64,000 nucleotides of DNA from Neobacillus sp. YX16 (GCF_030123505.1 NZ_CP126115.1:4788001-4852000); one strand, 5' to 3'. Shown: positions 36,060 through 45,710, numbered from the stretch's first letter. Program-made: numbers and translations. The notes: a model not told the origin generated them from the sequence alone.

Positions 36060-37823
36060 TTAATTCATATATTTATGTAATTCGATGATAAACTCACTGC
36101 CTTCACCAGGGGCGCTTTTCACACTGATGTTCCCATGATGTGCTTCAACTAAATGTTTTACGATCGCTAATCCAAGACCTGTCCCGCCAGAGTCCCTGCT
36201 TCTGGCACGGTCAACACGATAAAACCGTTCGAAAATACGAGGAATTTCTTCTTGCTTGATTCCAACACCAGTATCCTTTATATGGACTTTCACAGTCTTT
36301 TCATAATCATAAAGTGATACTTTTACATACCCGTTTGGCGGGGTATACAAGATTGCATTGGTTATGATATTAATAAATACCTGCTTTAAACGATCATGAT
36401 CGCCTTGTATATATAATTCTTCCCTATTAAACTCATGTTCTAGACGAACATCTTTGGATTTTGCTTTTTTATTAAGCATCATAATAACTTCTTTTATTAA
36501 TTCGTAGAGATCAAAGTCCTGAATGTTCAACTTAAATTCCTGCTGCTCTATTTTAGAAAAATCAAGTAAATCCTGAATCAATGACTGCATCCGATTGCTT
36601 TCTTTATTTATAATGGATAAAAATGCTTCAAGCGTATCACGATTATTCATCGCACCATCCATCAACGTTTCAGAAAAACCTTTAATAGAGGTAACAGGCG
36701 TTTTCAATTCATGTGAAACATTCGCCACAAAATCCTTTCTCATTTGTTCAAGCTTTTTAATCTCCGTAATGTCATGGAAAACCAGTAGAACACCTTTCCA
36801 AGCATTATTTATGCCGATTATGGGGATTCCATAAACATCAAAGTATCTTCTCTCAATTCCCAATGGAAGAAGAAGATGTTTACTAACTTTTTGTTCCGTT
36901 CGGAAAACCTCCGCTATAACATGACAGATTTCTTCCTGCTCAATGACTTCATAATATAATTTATTTAAGGAATTCTCTAAGTCCACTTGAAAGATTTCAA
37001 CGTATCCCTTATTAATTAAATTGATGAAACCCCTGCTATCAATTAATAGCAGTCCAGCTCCCATATTTTCAATCAGTGCACTTAAACGATCTTGCTGTAT
37101 TTCTTGAGCTTTACTCATTTCCTGTAAATTTTGCGCCAAAATATTTAAGGAAGAGGTTAGCTTACTTGTTTCATTTAATTCATTACTTTCTATCCTGACT
37201 CGGTAATTTCTATTCGCCAATTCGATGGCTACATTCGTAGCTGCTTCTATTGGCTTCATATATCTCGCTGTTATTCTATATCCAAGATAAATAAAGACAA
37301 TCAGCACCATAACTAAGCTAATGGATAGAATCCACCAAATTTGCCCGTAAGCTTTTTTGAGCTCACTCGTTTTTGTGATAACGAACAGATACCCTTCTTT
37401 CTCCCCTGCATATAAAACGGGTTTCCATGAATAGTGTAAGTCATAATCTTCATGCTCCACTAGTTTGGTTTCATTATTTGGTTTTTCTTTTATTACTTCA
37501 TTGATATTTTCTTTTATTCCGTTAATATTGGATGTCTCCATTTCTCCGCTGTCAAAAAGGAGAACTCCTTTGGTGTCTGTAATAGCAAGTCTCACATTAA
37601 GTATTTTACTTATTTTCAATATTCCCTCATGATCGATTGACTGCACTCCACCGTTATTTTCAATATACATACTCAGCAGATTGCTTTCTTTATTTAATCG
37701 TTCATTGTATGTATCCAGGTAGTTACTTTTAAAAAGCTGACCTAACAAAATTTCCAGCCCAACTAAGCCGATAATAATTAGCATTATTAGTGCAATCAAA
37801 AGTTTTGTGTGGAATTTGTTCAT
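36060..37823 (-). CDS. phoR: Phosphate-starvation sensor histidine kinase PhoR
   Basis: PhoR phosphorylates PhoP when phosphate or teichoic-acid metabolism signals starvation. The 587-residue protein has a membrane helix at 8-28, an extracytoplasmic sensor domain, a second helix at about 160-182, HAMP, a PAS domain around 255-350, the HisKA box FVANVSHELKTPVTSIKGF with the phosphorylated His near residue 370, and HATPase motifs NIITNAILYTPP, DTGVGI and GTGLGLAIVKHL. Its start overlaps the phoP stop by four bases, so translation is coupled. Confidence 0.96.
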   Translation of the reverse strand: MNKFHTKLLIALIMLIIIGLVGLEILLGQLFKSNYLDTYNERLNKESNLLSMYIENNGGVQSIDHEGILKISKILNVRLAITDTKGVLLFDSGEMETSNINGIKENINEVIKEKPNNETKLVEHEDYDLHYSWKPVLYAGEKEGYLFVITKTSELKKAYGQIWWILSISLVMVLIVFIYLGYRITARYMKPIEAATNVAIELANRNYRVRIESNELNETSKLTSSLNILAQNLQEMSKAQEIQQDRLSALIENMGAGLLLIDSRGFINLINKGYVEIFQVDLENSLNKLYYEVIEQEEICHVIAEVFRTEQKVSKHLLLPLGIERRYFDVYGIPIIGINNAWKGVLLVFHDITEIKKLEQMRKDFVANVSHELKTPVTSIKGFSETLMDGAMNNRDTLEAFLSIINKESNRMQSLIQDLLDFSKIEQQEFKLNIQDFDLYELIKEVIMMLNKKAKSKDVRLEHEFNREELYIQGDHDRLKQVFINIITNAILYTPPNGYVKVSLYDYEKTVKVHIKDTGVGIKQEEIPRIFERFYRVDRARSRDSGGTGLGLAIVKHLVEAHHGNISVKSAPGEGSEFIIELHKYMN

Positions 37824-38536
37824 TCAATCTTCGGCTCCTCGAGTTTATAACCTAGTCCCCGTACCGTTTTAATATAAGAAGGTTTCTTTGTATCCTTTTC
37901 AATTTTTTCACGAAGATGTGAAATATGAACATCTACAATACGAGTATCGCCAGCAAATTCATAATTCCAAACTGCACTTAATAATTGGTCGCGAGTTAAA
38001 ACGCGATTTTTATTTTGAGCTAAATAATGCAGCAATTCGTACTCCTTGAGGGTTAATTCTAGTTGCTGATTATTAAAATAAGCTTCATATTTATCAGGGA
38101 AGATTTGAAGGTTTCCGATGATAATCGGTGAGCCCTCGGTCTGGTCCGCTTCATTACTATTTGTTTGTATTTGAACTCTTCTTAAGATTGCTTTCACTCT
38201 GGCAACCACTTCTCTTGGACTGAATGGCTTGATCATATAATCGTCGGCACCAAGCTCTAGACCCAAGATTTTATCAAACTCATCATCCTTCGCTGTTAAC
38301 ATTAGGATTGGAATCATAATTTTTTGTTGTCGAAGATCTTTGCATACTTCGATTCCGTCCATTTTCGGAAGCATTAAATCTAAAACAATAATATCAGGTG
38401 CCATACTTTCAGCTAATTGTTTGCCTGCTAATCCATCCATTGCCGTGATTACCTCAAAACCAGCTTGTTCCAAATTATATTGAAGCAAAGTTACAATTGA
38501 CTGTTCATCGTCTACAACTAGTACCTTATTTTTCAT
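37820..38536 (-). CDS. phoP: Phosphate response regulator PhoP
   Basis: PhoP is an OmpR-type response regulator. The receiver domain has the acidic pocket VVDDEQ, the phosphorylation site in IIVLDLMLPKMDG (Asp near residue 53) and the KPF lysine. The winged helix shows LTLKEYELLHYLAQNKNRVLTRDQLL and RIVDVHISHLREKIE. The 238 residues are complete. The ATG follows GGAGG, and phoR follows in an overlapping pair. Confidence 0.96.
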   Translation of the reverse strand: MKNKVLVVDDEQSIVTLLQYNLEQAGFEVITAMDGLAGKQLAESMAPDIIVLDLMLPKMDGIEVCKDLRQQKIMIPILMLTAKDDEFDKILGLELGADDYMIKPFSPREVVARVKAILRRVQIQTNSNEADQTEGSPIIIGNLQIFPDKYEAYFNNQQLELTLKEYELLHYLAQNKNRVLTRDQLLSAVWNYEFAGDTRIVDVHISHLREKIEKDTKKPSYIKTVRGLGYKLEEPKIE

Positions 38537-38624
38537 AAAAACCTCCGAATGTTTTATCTATTTCGCCAACTCACTCCATTATAATATAGAAATAATAAGA
38601 ATACCCACTATCAACCTTGAGACG

Positions 38625-38653
38625 AAAAAAAGGAATGTGGTTAACATCCCTTG
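38625..38653 (-). terminator. Terminator after the MaoC-like gene
   Basis: On the minus strand GGGATG-TTAACCA-CATTCC is followed by seven T. Confidence 0.78.
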
Positions 38654-38659
38654 ATGATT

Positions 38660-39136
38660 TTAAAAATTATCTAACACACCAGCATCCATGCCCCCTAAGC
38701 GATAAGGAGGACAAACAATAAGTTTTCCATTAATCACAACTTCGTCGTTTTCATTTTTTCCTACAACCGTCATCTTCACTGTGTGATTATCATGATTAAC
38801 TTCAACAATTTCTAACAATAAGTGAACGGTACCGTAATGATAAACAGGCTTGGGAAAGTGGATATCTTGGCTTACTATATGACTGCCTGGTCCTGGTAAG
38901 TACTTAGAAACAGCCGAGGTAATCATTCCTGTCAGCATAATGCTCGGAACAATCGGTTTCTTATGGGGTGTCTGGGATGCGTAATCATGCTGAATATAGA
39001 GAGGATTGGCATCATCCGTTAAACCTAAATAAAGAAGTATGTCTTTATCTTCAATTTTTTCTGTTAAGGCTAATTTCTCTCCGACTGAAATTTCTTTAAT
39101 TTCCCTGCCTAGTTTTCTTTTTTTCCCTAAAAGCAT
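38660..39136 (-). CDS. MaoC-like hot-dog dehydratase domain protein
   Basis: The 158-residue protein has the MaoC/(R)-hydratase layout. The sequence YLGLTDDANPLYIQHDYASQTPHKKPIVPSIM holds the usual D-x-N-P-x-H-like catalytic loop, but the expected His of the hydratase motif is replaced (NPLYIQHDYA), so hydratase activity is uncertain. GPGSHIVSQDIHFPKPV is the second typical strand. The ATG at 39136 follows AGGAG. It lies downstream of mdh with mdh's terminator between, an arrangement I recall from other Bacillus genomes. Its substrate is unknown. Confidence 0.8.
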   Translation of the reverse strand: MLLGKKRKLGREIKEISVGEKLALTEKIEDKDILLYLGLTDDANPLYIQHDYASQTPHKKPIVPSIMLTGMITSAVSKYLPGPGSHIVSQDIHFPKPVYHYGTVHLLLEIVEVNHDNHTVKMTVVGKNENDEVVINGKLIVCPPYRLGGMDAGVLDNF

Positions 39137-39174
39137 TCCTTTGCGCTCCTTTGTAAACGGTTTCATTAATAGTG

Positions 39175-39207
39175 GAAAAAATTCGGGGAAGATTTTTCCC
39201 CGAATTT
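39175..39207 (-). terminator. mdh terminator
   Basis: The stem ATTCGGGGAA / TTCCCCGAAT (39181-39190 and 39196-39205) is followed on the minus strand by TTTTTTCC. Confidence 0.87.
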
Positions 39208-39214
39208 GTCTATC

Positions 39215-40153
39215 TTACACTAAAACTTTCATTACATTTTGAACAGATTCAACCGATTTATCTAGAGCTGCTTTTTCTTCAGCAGTTAGATCAAGCTCGA
39301 TTACTTTTTCAATTCCGTTCGCACCTAGGATTGTTGGAACCCCAAGATAGATACCTTCGTAACCAAATTCTCCCTCAAGGTAAGCGATGGAAGGAAGAAC
39401 ACGGCGCTGATCTTTTAAGATGGCTTCGCACATTTCAACAAGTGATGCTGCTGGAGCGTAATAAGCACTGCCATTTCCTAGAAGATTAACGATTTCACCG
39501 CCGCCTTTTCTAGTACGCTCCACAATTGCCTCTAAACGATCTTTAGGGATTAACGTTTCTAATGGAATACCACCAGCATAAGAATAACGTACAAGTGGAA
39601 CCATATCATCACCGTGGCCGCCTAAAACAAATCCTGTAATATCTTTAACAGAAAGATTTAATTCCTGTGCGACAAATGTACGGAAACGAGCTGTATCTAG
39701 TACACCAGATTGACCAATAACACGATTCTTAGGGAATCCAGATGTTTTGAAAACGGTGTAAGTCATCGCGTCAACTGGGTTTGTTAATACAAGAATTGTA
39801 CAGTTTGGAGAGTACTTCACAATTTGCTCCGTTACAGCCTTCATTACTTTTTGGTTTGTTTGAACTAAATCATCACGGCTCATTCCTGGTTTACGAGCAA
39901 TACCTGCTGTAATAACAACGATATCTGAATCACGAGTATCTTCGTAATTAGATGTACCAGTGATATTCGCATCGAACCCTTGAACAGGACTTGCTTCAAG
40001 CATATCTAATGCTTTTCCTTTTGTAGGGTTTTCCATTTGTGGGATATCAACTAAAACGACATCGCCTAATTCTTTTTGTGCAAGTAAGAATGCAGTTGTA
40101 GCACCAGTGAAACCTCCGCCAATTACGGAAACCTTTTTACGCTTTAAAGACAT
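39215..40153 (-). CDS. mdh: Malate dehydrogenase
   Basis: Mdh interconverts malate and oxaloacetate in the TCA cycle. The 312-residue protein is of the lactate-dehydrogenase-like type: NAD fold [13 protein letters not shown], the substrate arginines in [25 protein letters not shown], and the catalytic His in [11 protein letters not shown]. It is the last gene of citZ-icd-mdh, and ends in its own terminator. Confidence 0.97.
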   Translation of the reverse strand: MSLKRKKVSVIGGGFTGATTAFLLAQKELGDVVLVDIPQMENPTKGKALDMLEASPVQGFDANITGTSNYEDTRDSDIVVITAGIARKPGMSRDDLVQTNQKVMKAVTEQIVKYSPNCTILVLTNPVDAMTYTVFKTSGFPKNRVIGQSGVLDTARFRTFVAQELNLSVKDITGFVLGGHGDDMVPLVRYSYAGGIPLETLIPKDRLEAIVERTRKGGGEIVNLLGNGSAYYAPAASLVEMCEAILKDQRRVLPSIAYLEGEFGYEGIYLGVPTILGANGIEKVIELDLTAEEKAALDKSVESVQNVMKVLV

Positions 40154-40193
40154 TTTAAACTCTCCCCTTTGAAAGTATTATTGTCGATATTCG

Positions 40194-40218
40194 AAAGGGC
40201 TGTTCGAAAACAGCCCTG
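40194..40218 (-). terminator. Hairpin between icd and mdh
   Basis: On the minus strand AGGGCTGT-TTTCGA-ACAGCCCT is followed by only TTCG. It could attenuate or process the icd-mdh message rather than stop it. Confidence 0.45.
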
Positions 40219-40262
40219 ATTATCCTTGTTAAGATTCAGCCTCTAGGTGCGTAAGCTTTTTA

Positions 40263-41531
40263 CTATTCCATGTTCTTAATTAATTCATCTGCAAATTCAG
40301 AGGTTTTAACTTCTGTTGCTCCGTCCATTAGACGAGCGAAGTCATAGGTTACTACTTTAGAAGCGATGGTATTTTCTACTGATTTAATAACCATTTTCGC
40401 TGCTTCATTCCAGCCTAAGTGCTCAAGCAGTAATACACCTGATAGAATAACAGATGAAGGGTTTACTTTATCAAGTCCTGCATATTTAGGTGCAGTACCA
40501 TGTGTTGCTTCGAAAATAGCGTGTCCAGTTTCATAGTTGATGTTTGCTCCAGGAGCGATTCCAATTCCGCCAACTTGCGCTGCAAGAGCATCAGAAATGA
40601 AGTCTCCGTTTAAGTTCATCGTTGCAACAACATCAAACTCACGAGGACGTGTAAGGATTTGCTGTAAGAAGATATCAGCAATTGCATCTTTAACCACAAT
40701 TTTGCCAGCTGCTTCTGCATCAGCCTGCGCTTTGTTTGCAGCGTCAGATCCTTGCTCATCCTTAATACGGTCATATTGAGCCCAAGTAAAGACTTTATCA
40801 CCAAATTCCTTTTCAGCAAGCTCATAACCCCAGTTTTTGAACGCGCCTTCTGTGAATTTCATGATATTTCCTTTGTGAACAAGTGTAACAGATTTACGGC
40901 CTTCTTTAATCGCATAATTAATAGCTGCACGTACTAAACGAGTTGTTCCTTCCTCAGAAACTGGTTTAATACCAATACCTGAAGTTTCTGGGAATCTAAT
41001 TTTGTTAACGCCCATTTCGTTTTGAAGGAAGTCGATTACTTTCTTAACTGCTTCTGTGCCTTTTTCATATTCGATTCCAGCATAAATATCTTCAGTATTC
41101 TCACGGAAGATAACCATATCAGTATCTTGCGGGCGCTTTACAGGTGAAGGAACACCTTCAAACCATCTAACTGGTCGTAAGCATACAAACAAATCTAATT
41201 CTTGACGTAGTGCAACGTTCAATGAACGAATTCCACCGCCAACAGGAGTAGTAAGCGGGCCTTTGATTGCAATCAAATATTCGTTGATAACATCAAGAGT
41301 TTCTTTTGGAAGCCATTCACCAGTTTGGTTAAATGCTTTTTCTCCTGCTAAAACTTCTTTCCAAACTAATTTGCGCTCACCTTTATAAGCTTTTTCTACT
41401 GCTGCGTTTAAAACTCTCTCAGAAGCTGCCCATATATCTGGACCGATACCATCACCCTCGATAAATGGGATAATTGGATTGTTTGGTACATTTAATACTC
41501 CGTTTGTTACTGTGATTTTTTCGCCATGCAT
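40263..41531 (-). CDS. icd: Isocitrate dehydrogenase (NADP)
   Basis: Icd oxidises isocitrate to 2-oxoglutarate. The 422-residue protein has the class I bacterial pattern: [37 protein letters not shown], the [17 protein letters not shown] substrate loop, [38 protein letters not shown] and the cofactor region [19 protein letters not shown]. The ATG at 41531 follows GGAGGAG; the longer frame has no support. It follows citZ after 146 bases. Confidence 0.97.
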   Translation of the reverse strand: MHGEKITVTNGVLNVPNNPIIPFIEGDGIGPDIWAASERVLNAAVEKAYKGERKLVWKEVLAGEKAFNQTGEWLPKETLDVINEYLIAIKGPLTTPVGGGIRSLNVALRQELDLFVCLRPVRWFEGVPSPVKRPQDTDMVIFRENTEDIYAGIEYEKGTEAVKKVIDFLQNEMGVNKIRFPETSGIGIKPVSEEGTTRLVRAAINYAIKEGRKSVTLVHKGNIMKFTEGAFKNWGYELAEKEFGDKVFTWAQYDRIKDEQGSDAANKAQADAEAAGKIVVKDAIADIFLQQILTRPREFDVVATMNLNGDFISDALAAQVGGIGIAPGANINYETGHAIFEATHGTAPKYAGLDKVNPSSVILSGVLLLEHLGWNEAAKMVIKSVENTIASKVVTYDFARLMDGATEVKTSEFADELIKNME

Positions 41532-41599
41532 AGTTGTTCTCCTCCTATTATGTATCAATGGTATTTATCAATCGCCTTGTCCATAAAGAGATTGAATCC

Positions 41600-41628
41600 A
41601 AGGTTAAAGATTTGCAATCTTTAACCTT
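41600..41628. other. Perfect 11-bp hairpin between citZ and icd
   Basis: AAGGTTAAAGA-TTTGCAA-TCTTTAACCTT is a perfect 11-bp stem in the citZ-icd gap. On the citZ strand it is followed by GGATTC, not by T residues, so it is not a standard terminator for citZ. It may be a message-stabilising or processing structure. Confidence 0.7.
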
Positions 41629-41677
41629 TTCATACAATCCTATTAGAACAATTTTTTTGAAAAAAGTAAAATTTTAT

Positions 41678-42796
41678 TTAACCTCTTTGGTTAATTGGAA
41701 CGTATGACTGCATGCCAGGACCTGTATATTCAGCGCGAGGACGGATTAGACGATTGTTATCATACTGTTCTAGTATGTGAGCAAGCCATCCAGAAACCCT
41801 GCTTACTGCAAAGATAGGTGTAAATAGGTCATGGTCAATGCCTAGGCTGTGGTACATGGAAGCTGAGTAGAAATCTACGTTTGGCGGTAATTTCTTTTCG
41901 CCAGTGACGATGTTTTCGATTTTTTCAGACATTTCATACCAATGTGGTTCGCCTGTCAACTCAGTTAATTTCTTGGACATTGCTCTTAAATGCTTTGCAC
42001 GAGGATCACCTAAGCGATAAACGCGGTGGCCAAATCCCATGATTTTTTCTTTTTTCTCAAGTTTTCCGCGAACATATGGTTCAACATTTTCAATTGTACC
42101 AATTTCTTTAAGCATTTTCATTACTGCTTCGTTTGCACCACCGTGTAGTGGTCCTTTAAGTGCTCCAATTGCAGCGGTTACACCAGAATAAACATCTGAT
42201 AAGGTAGCCACACAAACTCTTGCTGTAAATGTAGATGCGTTTAGTTCATGGTCTGCATGTAATACAAGTGCTTTGTCTAAAGCTTTTACTGCAATTTCGT
42301 CAGGCTCCTTACCAAGCAGCATGTAAAGGAAGTTGGCAGCAAAACTTAAATCTGTTCTAGGTGCAATTGGTTCAAGACCTTTTCTAACGCGTGCAAATGT
42401 TGTTACAATGGCAGGCATTTTTGCTTGAAGTCGAATCGCCTTTTGATAATTTGACTCTGAATCCATTAAGTCTGCATCCTCATCATAAAGTCCTAATAAT
42501 GAAACAGCTGAACGGAGCGCAGCCATTGGATGGACCTTATCAATAGGATACATCTTAAAGTGCTCAATCACCTCTTGTGGAAGTGCGGCATTCTCGGAAA
42601 GCTGCTTTGTTAATTCTGCTAATTCAGGCTCTGTTGGCAATTTACGGTGCCACAGTAAATAAATTACTTCTTCAAAACTAGCATTTTCAGCTAAGTCATC
42701 GATATCATACCCGACATACGTTAACGTATCATCAATGATTGAGCTGATAGAAGAAGTTGTTGCCACTACCCCTTCAAGACCACGTGTTACTGTCAT
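41678..42796 (-). CDS. citZ: Citrate synthase
   Basis: CitZ condenses acetyl-CoA with oxaloacetate. The 372-residue protein shows the three catalytic regions: VLHADHELNASTFTARV (His), IMGFGHRVYRLGDPRAKHLRAM (His) and the later DFYSASMYHSLGI (Asp). It is the small dimeric Gram-positive type. GGAGAGATTT precedes the ATG. The long upstream region carries a cre-like site. Confidence 0.96.
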   Translation of the reverse strand: MTVTRGLEGVVATTSSISSIIDDTLTYVGYDIDDLAENASFEEVIYLLWHRKLPTEPELAELTKQLSENAALPQEVIEHFKMYPIDKVHPMAALRSAVSLLGLYDEDADLMDSESNYQKAIRLQAKMPAIVTTFARVRKGLEPIAPRTDLSFAANFLYMLLGKEPDEIAVKALDKALVLHADHELNASTFTARVCVATLSDVYSGVTAAIGALKGPLHGGANEAVMKMLKEIGTIENVEPYVRGKLEKKEKIMGFGHRVYRLGDPRAKHLRAMSKKLTELTGEPHWYEMSEKIENIVTGEKKLPPNVDFYSASMYHSLGIDHDLFTPIFAVSRVSGWLAHILEQYDNNRLIRPRAEYTGPGMQSYVPINQRG

Positions 42797-43166
42797 AGAA
42801 ATCTCTCCTTCTCATTCTAAATTCCCCATTACCCATTACCCATTTGTAAAAAGAAGTATTTTATCAGCTAAAACCAGTTATCGGCCACAGCTATGTTGAA
42901 AGAAATTCTTCATTTCAAACATTGTCTAAGAATAACTATTGCGCGCCTATTTTTTACAAATACCTAGATTGAGCGCTTGCTCGGGATTGGTCCAACAAGC
43001 AAAGTAACTTTTCCTTAATAAAAAAGTTATATTACAAGTAATCTAGCATATTTATGTGACTTATGTAAAAAAGGATGCGCTTTCAAGTCCTATTATAAAC
43101 AATTATCAGATTTTTGTGAACGAAAAGGAGCTGAAAAGTTCAAAAAAATATTATTTTACAAAATTG
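42797..43166 (-). promoter_or_regulatory. citZ upstream region with cre-like site and promoter
   Basis: The 370-base gap before citZ has no ORF. On the minus strand TGAAAGCGCATCC (43073-43085) resembles a CcpA cre site with mismatches in its right half. A weak promoter, TTTACA (43064-43069), 18 bp, TAGATT (43040-43045), follows immediately. This would give a leader of about 230 bases. The B. subtilis citZ gene is repressed by CcpA and CcpC; I saw no convincing CcpC pair. Confidence 0.4.
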
Positions 43167-43628
43167 CTAACTAAAAAAATTAATCATTTTCATTGCGGTA
43201 TAGGCTATTCCAGCGCCAATTAGAGGCCCAACTGCCACACCTTTGAAAATGGATACAGATAGAATGGTACCTAAAACAAGTGCTGTTGTAATATGCGGAT
43301 CATGTTCCAATAAAGAAACTCCACCCTTTGCTAATAGAGCAACAATCATACCAGAAATAAGAGCCACCCATGCAAGAGGCGATTTAAAAGCACTAGATAA
43401 ATCCTTAAAACCAATCTCCCCTGAGGCAATTGGAGCTAAAACGGCAATCGTTATAACGGTAACTCCCCAATTAATTCCTTTACTCTGGATATATGTAAAG
43501 GATTTTGAATCTAGTCCACCCAATTTTAATACGATTAATACAATAATGGCAACCAGCAATGAGTTATTTTTTACGATAAGTCCAATCATTAATAGCAGTA
43601 ACAAGAACAATAATGACCCATTAAACAT
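43167..43628 (-). CDS. ytwI: DUF441/UPF0756 membrane protein YtwI
   Basis: The 153-residue protein has four membrane segments, at about 4-38, 52-66, 83-100 and 115-145, and the family motifs LKLGGLDSK, YIQSKGINWGVTVITIAVLAP and GPLIGAGIAY. It matches YtwI, which neighbours ytvI in B. subtilis. Function unknown. I use the ATG at 43628, eight bases from AAAGG; an upstream ATG at 43637 stands too close to it. It is divergent from ytvI. Confidence 0.86.
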   Translation of the reverse strand: MFNGSLLFLLLLLMIGLIVKNNSLLVAIIVLIVLKLGGLDSKSFTYIQSKGINWGVTVITIAVLAPIASGEIGFKDLSSAFKSPLAWVALISGMIVALLAKGGVSLLEHDPHITTALVLGTILSVSIFKGVAVGPLIGAGIAYTAMKMINFFS

Positions 43629-43734
43629 TTTTTTCATCCTTTCTTTTCTGAAAACTAAATATGGAAAATCATGCAGTTTTGTACAAAAAATGTTAAACTA
43701 TAGCTACCTAATTATGAGATCAGGAGGCATGTTA

Positions 43735-44850
43735 TTGGATAAAAAATACTTATTTCGAACGATAAGGTTCATTTTCGTAATTGCCATCGTCATCCTCGCA
43801 TTTCTATCATTTTATTATTTGTCAAAAGTGACTTATCCATTTCTAATTGCCTTAGTAATTGCATTCTTTATCAATCCAATTGTTAACATTTTTGAAAAAA
43901 AGCTTCGCATGCCTAGAGGATTAGCAGTATTTGTAGCTTTAATCAGTATTTTTGCCTTTGCTGCCGGTTTAATCACGCTATTAGTGGCTGAAATTGTTTC
44001 AGGAGCAAACTACCTGGCTAGAGTGGTTCCTGAGCATTTAGATACATTAATTAGCTTCATTGAGAAGTTTATTACAGCTCAAATTATCCCTCTTTATAAT
44101 CAATTAACTAGTATGTTTAACCAACTAGAAAGTGGGCAGCAAAATACAATCATCACGAATATTGAAAATGTAGGCACCACCATTGGAAGTACTGTTGGAA
44201 CTTTCCTACAAAATCTATTTGGAAACATTCCAATGATACTATCATGGTTTCCTAATGCGGCAACGGTGTTAATCTTCTCCTTCTTAGCAACCTTCTTTAT
44301 TAGTAAGGATTGGGACAGATTTTCACGTCTTGGCAGCACCATTTTACCTGAGAAGGCTAAATCAAGTGGTAAAACTGTATTTATCGATTTGCAGAAGGCC
44401 TTATTTGGTTTTCTAAAGGCCCAATTGACCCTCATTTCTATTACAACTGTTATTATCTTAATCGGTCTCTTAATCCTCAGGGTTGATTACGCAATTACAA
44501 TCGCTTTAATAACGGGTATCGTTGATATTATTCCCTACCTTGGTACCGGAGCCGTTTTTGTACCATGGATTATTTATGAGATTATTACAGGGGAAATGGG
44601 TCTTGCAATAGGTTTAGGCGTTCTCTATTTACTTGTTATTGTTCAAAGACAAATAATGGAGCCAAAAATTCTTTCATCCAATATTGGACTAGATCCATTA
44701 GCAACCTTAATTGCCTTGTTTGTCGGATTTAAATTAATCGGTTTCCTAGGGTTAATTGTTGGTCCGGTTACATTGGTAATCTTAAGCACTCTCTACCGTG
44801 CAAATGTATTTCACGACCTATGGACATTTATTAAAGGAAAAGAAATTTAA
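43735..44850 (+). CDS. ytvI: AI-2E family transporter, sporulation protein YtvI
   Basis: The 371-residue protein has seven to eight membrane helices and the AI-2E/PerM family features: FLIALVIAFFINPIVNIFEKKLRMPRGLAVFVAL near the N-terminus, FISKDWDRFSRLG in the middle, and ITGIVDIIPYLGTGAVFVPW plus PKILSSNIGLDPLATLIALFVGFKLIGFLGLIVGP at the end. YtvI is the spore-former member. The start is a TTG at 43735, seven bases after AGGAGG. The ATG at 43729 is one base from that site, so it cannot be the start; the TTG also gives the 371 residues of B. subtilis YtvI. The upstream frame overlapping ytwI is spurious. Confidence 0.88.
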   Translation: MDKKYLFRTIRFIFVIAIVILAFLSFYYLSKVTYPFLIALVIAFFINPIVNIFEKKLRMPRGLAVFVALISIFAFAAGLITLLVAEIVSGANYLARVVPEHLDTLISFIEKFITAQIIPLYNQLTSMFNQLESGQQNTIITNIENVGTTIGSTVGTFLQNLFGNIPMILSWFPNAATVLIFSFLATFFISKDWDRFSRLGSTILPEKAKSSGKTVFIDLQKALFGFLKAQLTLISITTVIILIGLLILRVDYAITIALITGIVDIIPYLGTGAVFVPWIIYEIITGEMGLAIGLGVLYLLVIVQRQIMEPKILSSNIGLDPLATLIALFVGFKLIGFLGLIVGPVTLVILSTLYRANVFHDLWTFIKGKEI

Positions 44851-44856
44851 GAGAAA

Positions 44857-45283
44857 GGCTGTGTTAAATGGTGCTGTTGATTTGTGCTCCACTAAGGAAT
44901 GCTTCTTTGAATAATCACCGCAGGTACAGGCGGTCTCTGCCTGTACCGAGGCGCTTCGCTTTTGCGCAGGCGGTTCGGGGAGCCTGTCTAGCTGCAGCGC
45001 CTAGCCCCTCGAGTCGCTTCGGTCCCAACGTTGAAGTCAAAGAACGACTTCATCGTTAGGCCCTCCAGCGCTTGTCGGGGCTGTACAAGGCGCTTCCGCT
45101 TTTCCTACTCCTCGGCGCTAAGAGATGAGCGGGGTCTCCCCTGCCCCGTCCCCTGCAGTACATTGATTTACCTCTTCGAATCTGCCCACGCACGAAGAAA
45201 ATGCGATAGCATTTTCGAGGAGTCTCGCGCCTTCCTCACAAATCAACAGCGTGCCAATATCAATATTTTGCTGTTAAACAGCC
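44857..45283. repeat. ~300-bp dispersed element, copy 2, interrupted by family B
   Basis: Outer ends are GGCTGTGTTAA and TTAAACAGCC; the inner ends GCTGTTGATTTGTG (44873-44886) and CACAAATCAACAGC (45237-45250) form a perfect 14-bp inverted repeat. Without the ~125-bp insert at 44985-45109 the copy is ~302 bp, like the other two. It lies between ytvI and fxsA, which are convergent. Confidence 0.9.
44985..45109. repeat. Hairpin repeat family B, copy 2, nested
   Basis: The insert starts TGTCTAGCTGCAGCGCCTAG and ends GGCGCTTCCGCTTTTCCT, as in the other family B copies. Its inner hairpin is AACGTTGAAGTC-AAAGAAC-GACTTCATCGTT, different in sequence but equal in pairing. Comparison with copy 1 of the host element places the insertion between AGCCT and CCTCGGCG. 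Confidence 0.85.
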
Positions 45284-45291
45284 AATAGAAA

Positions 45292-45325
45292 AAACGTCAA
45301 CTCCCACGTGGAAGTTGACGTTTTT
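45292..45325. terminator. fxsA terminator
   Basis: AAAACGTCAACT-CCCACGTGG-AGTTGACGTTTTT has T-runs on both strands. Confidence 0.88.
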
Positions 45326-45710
45326 ATTTTATTATTTTTATATTTCCTTTTTCAATTCTCTTCCGCAGTGCTTTAATCATAAGAAATTTAAAAGGCTTCC
45401 TAGTCGGAGGAAACAATAATAAAAATCCGAATAAATCGGTAATAAACCCAGGTGTTAAAAGCAGCGTAGCTCCAATTAATATACAAATGCCATCTAGAAG
45501 AGATTCACCAGGAATCTGACCATACGAAAGCTGCTCTTGTACTCTTTTGATCGTCTGCAGTCCTTCTCTCTTTGCCAAATAAGCTCCGACGACACCTGTC
45601 AAAATAATAAAAGCAATCGTTGGTAAAAATCCAATCGTTTTACCTGATAACAACAGTACTCCAATATCTATTGCGGGTATTACAATAATTAATAATGCTA
45701 AATAGCGCAT
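45324..45710 (-). CDS. fxsA: FxsA family membrane protein
   Basis: The 128-residue protein has membrane segments at about 3-20, 25-45 and 75-95. The family strands are LALLIIVIPAIDIGVLLLSGKTIGFLPTIAFIILTGVVGAYLAKREG and LLTPGFITDLFGFLLLFPPTRKPF. FxsA in E. coli relieves phage T7 exclusion by F; a general role in Bacillus is not known. It follows pyk on the same strand after about 105 bases. Confidence 0.9.
   Translation of the reverse strand: MRYLALLIIVIPAIDIGVLLLSGKTIGFLPTIAFIILTGVVGAYLAKREGLQTIKRVQEQLSYGQIPGESLLDGICILIGATLLLTPGFITDLFGFLLLFPPTRKPFKFLMIKALRKRIEKGNIKIIK

Noticed and set aside
42989..43035. CcpC-type ATAA/TTAT pair upstream of citZ
   Set aside because: The ATAA and TTAT elements seen (ATAACTTTTTTATTA on the minus strand) are spaced by five, not seven bases, and sit in an AT-rich stretch.
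43243..43734. 160-codon N-terminal extension of ytvI
   Set aside because: It is antisense to ytwI; the ribosome binding site and family length place the start at 43735.
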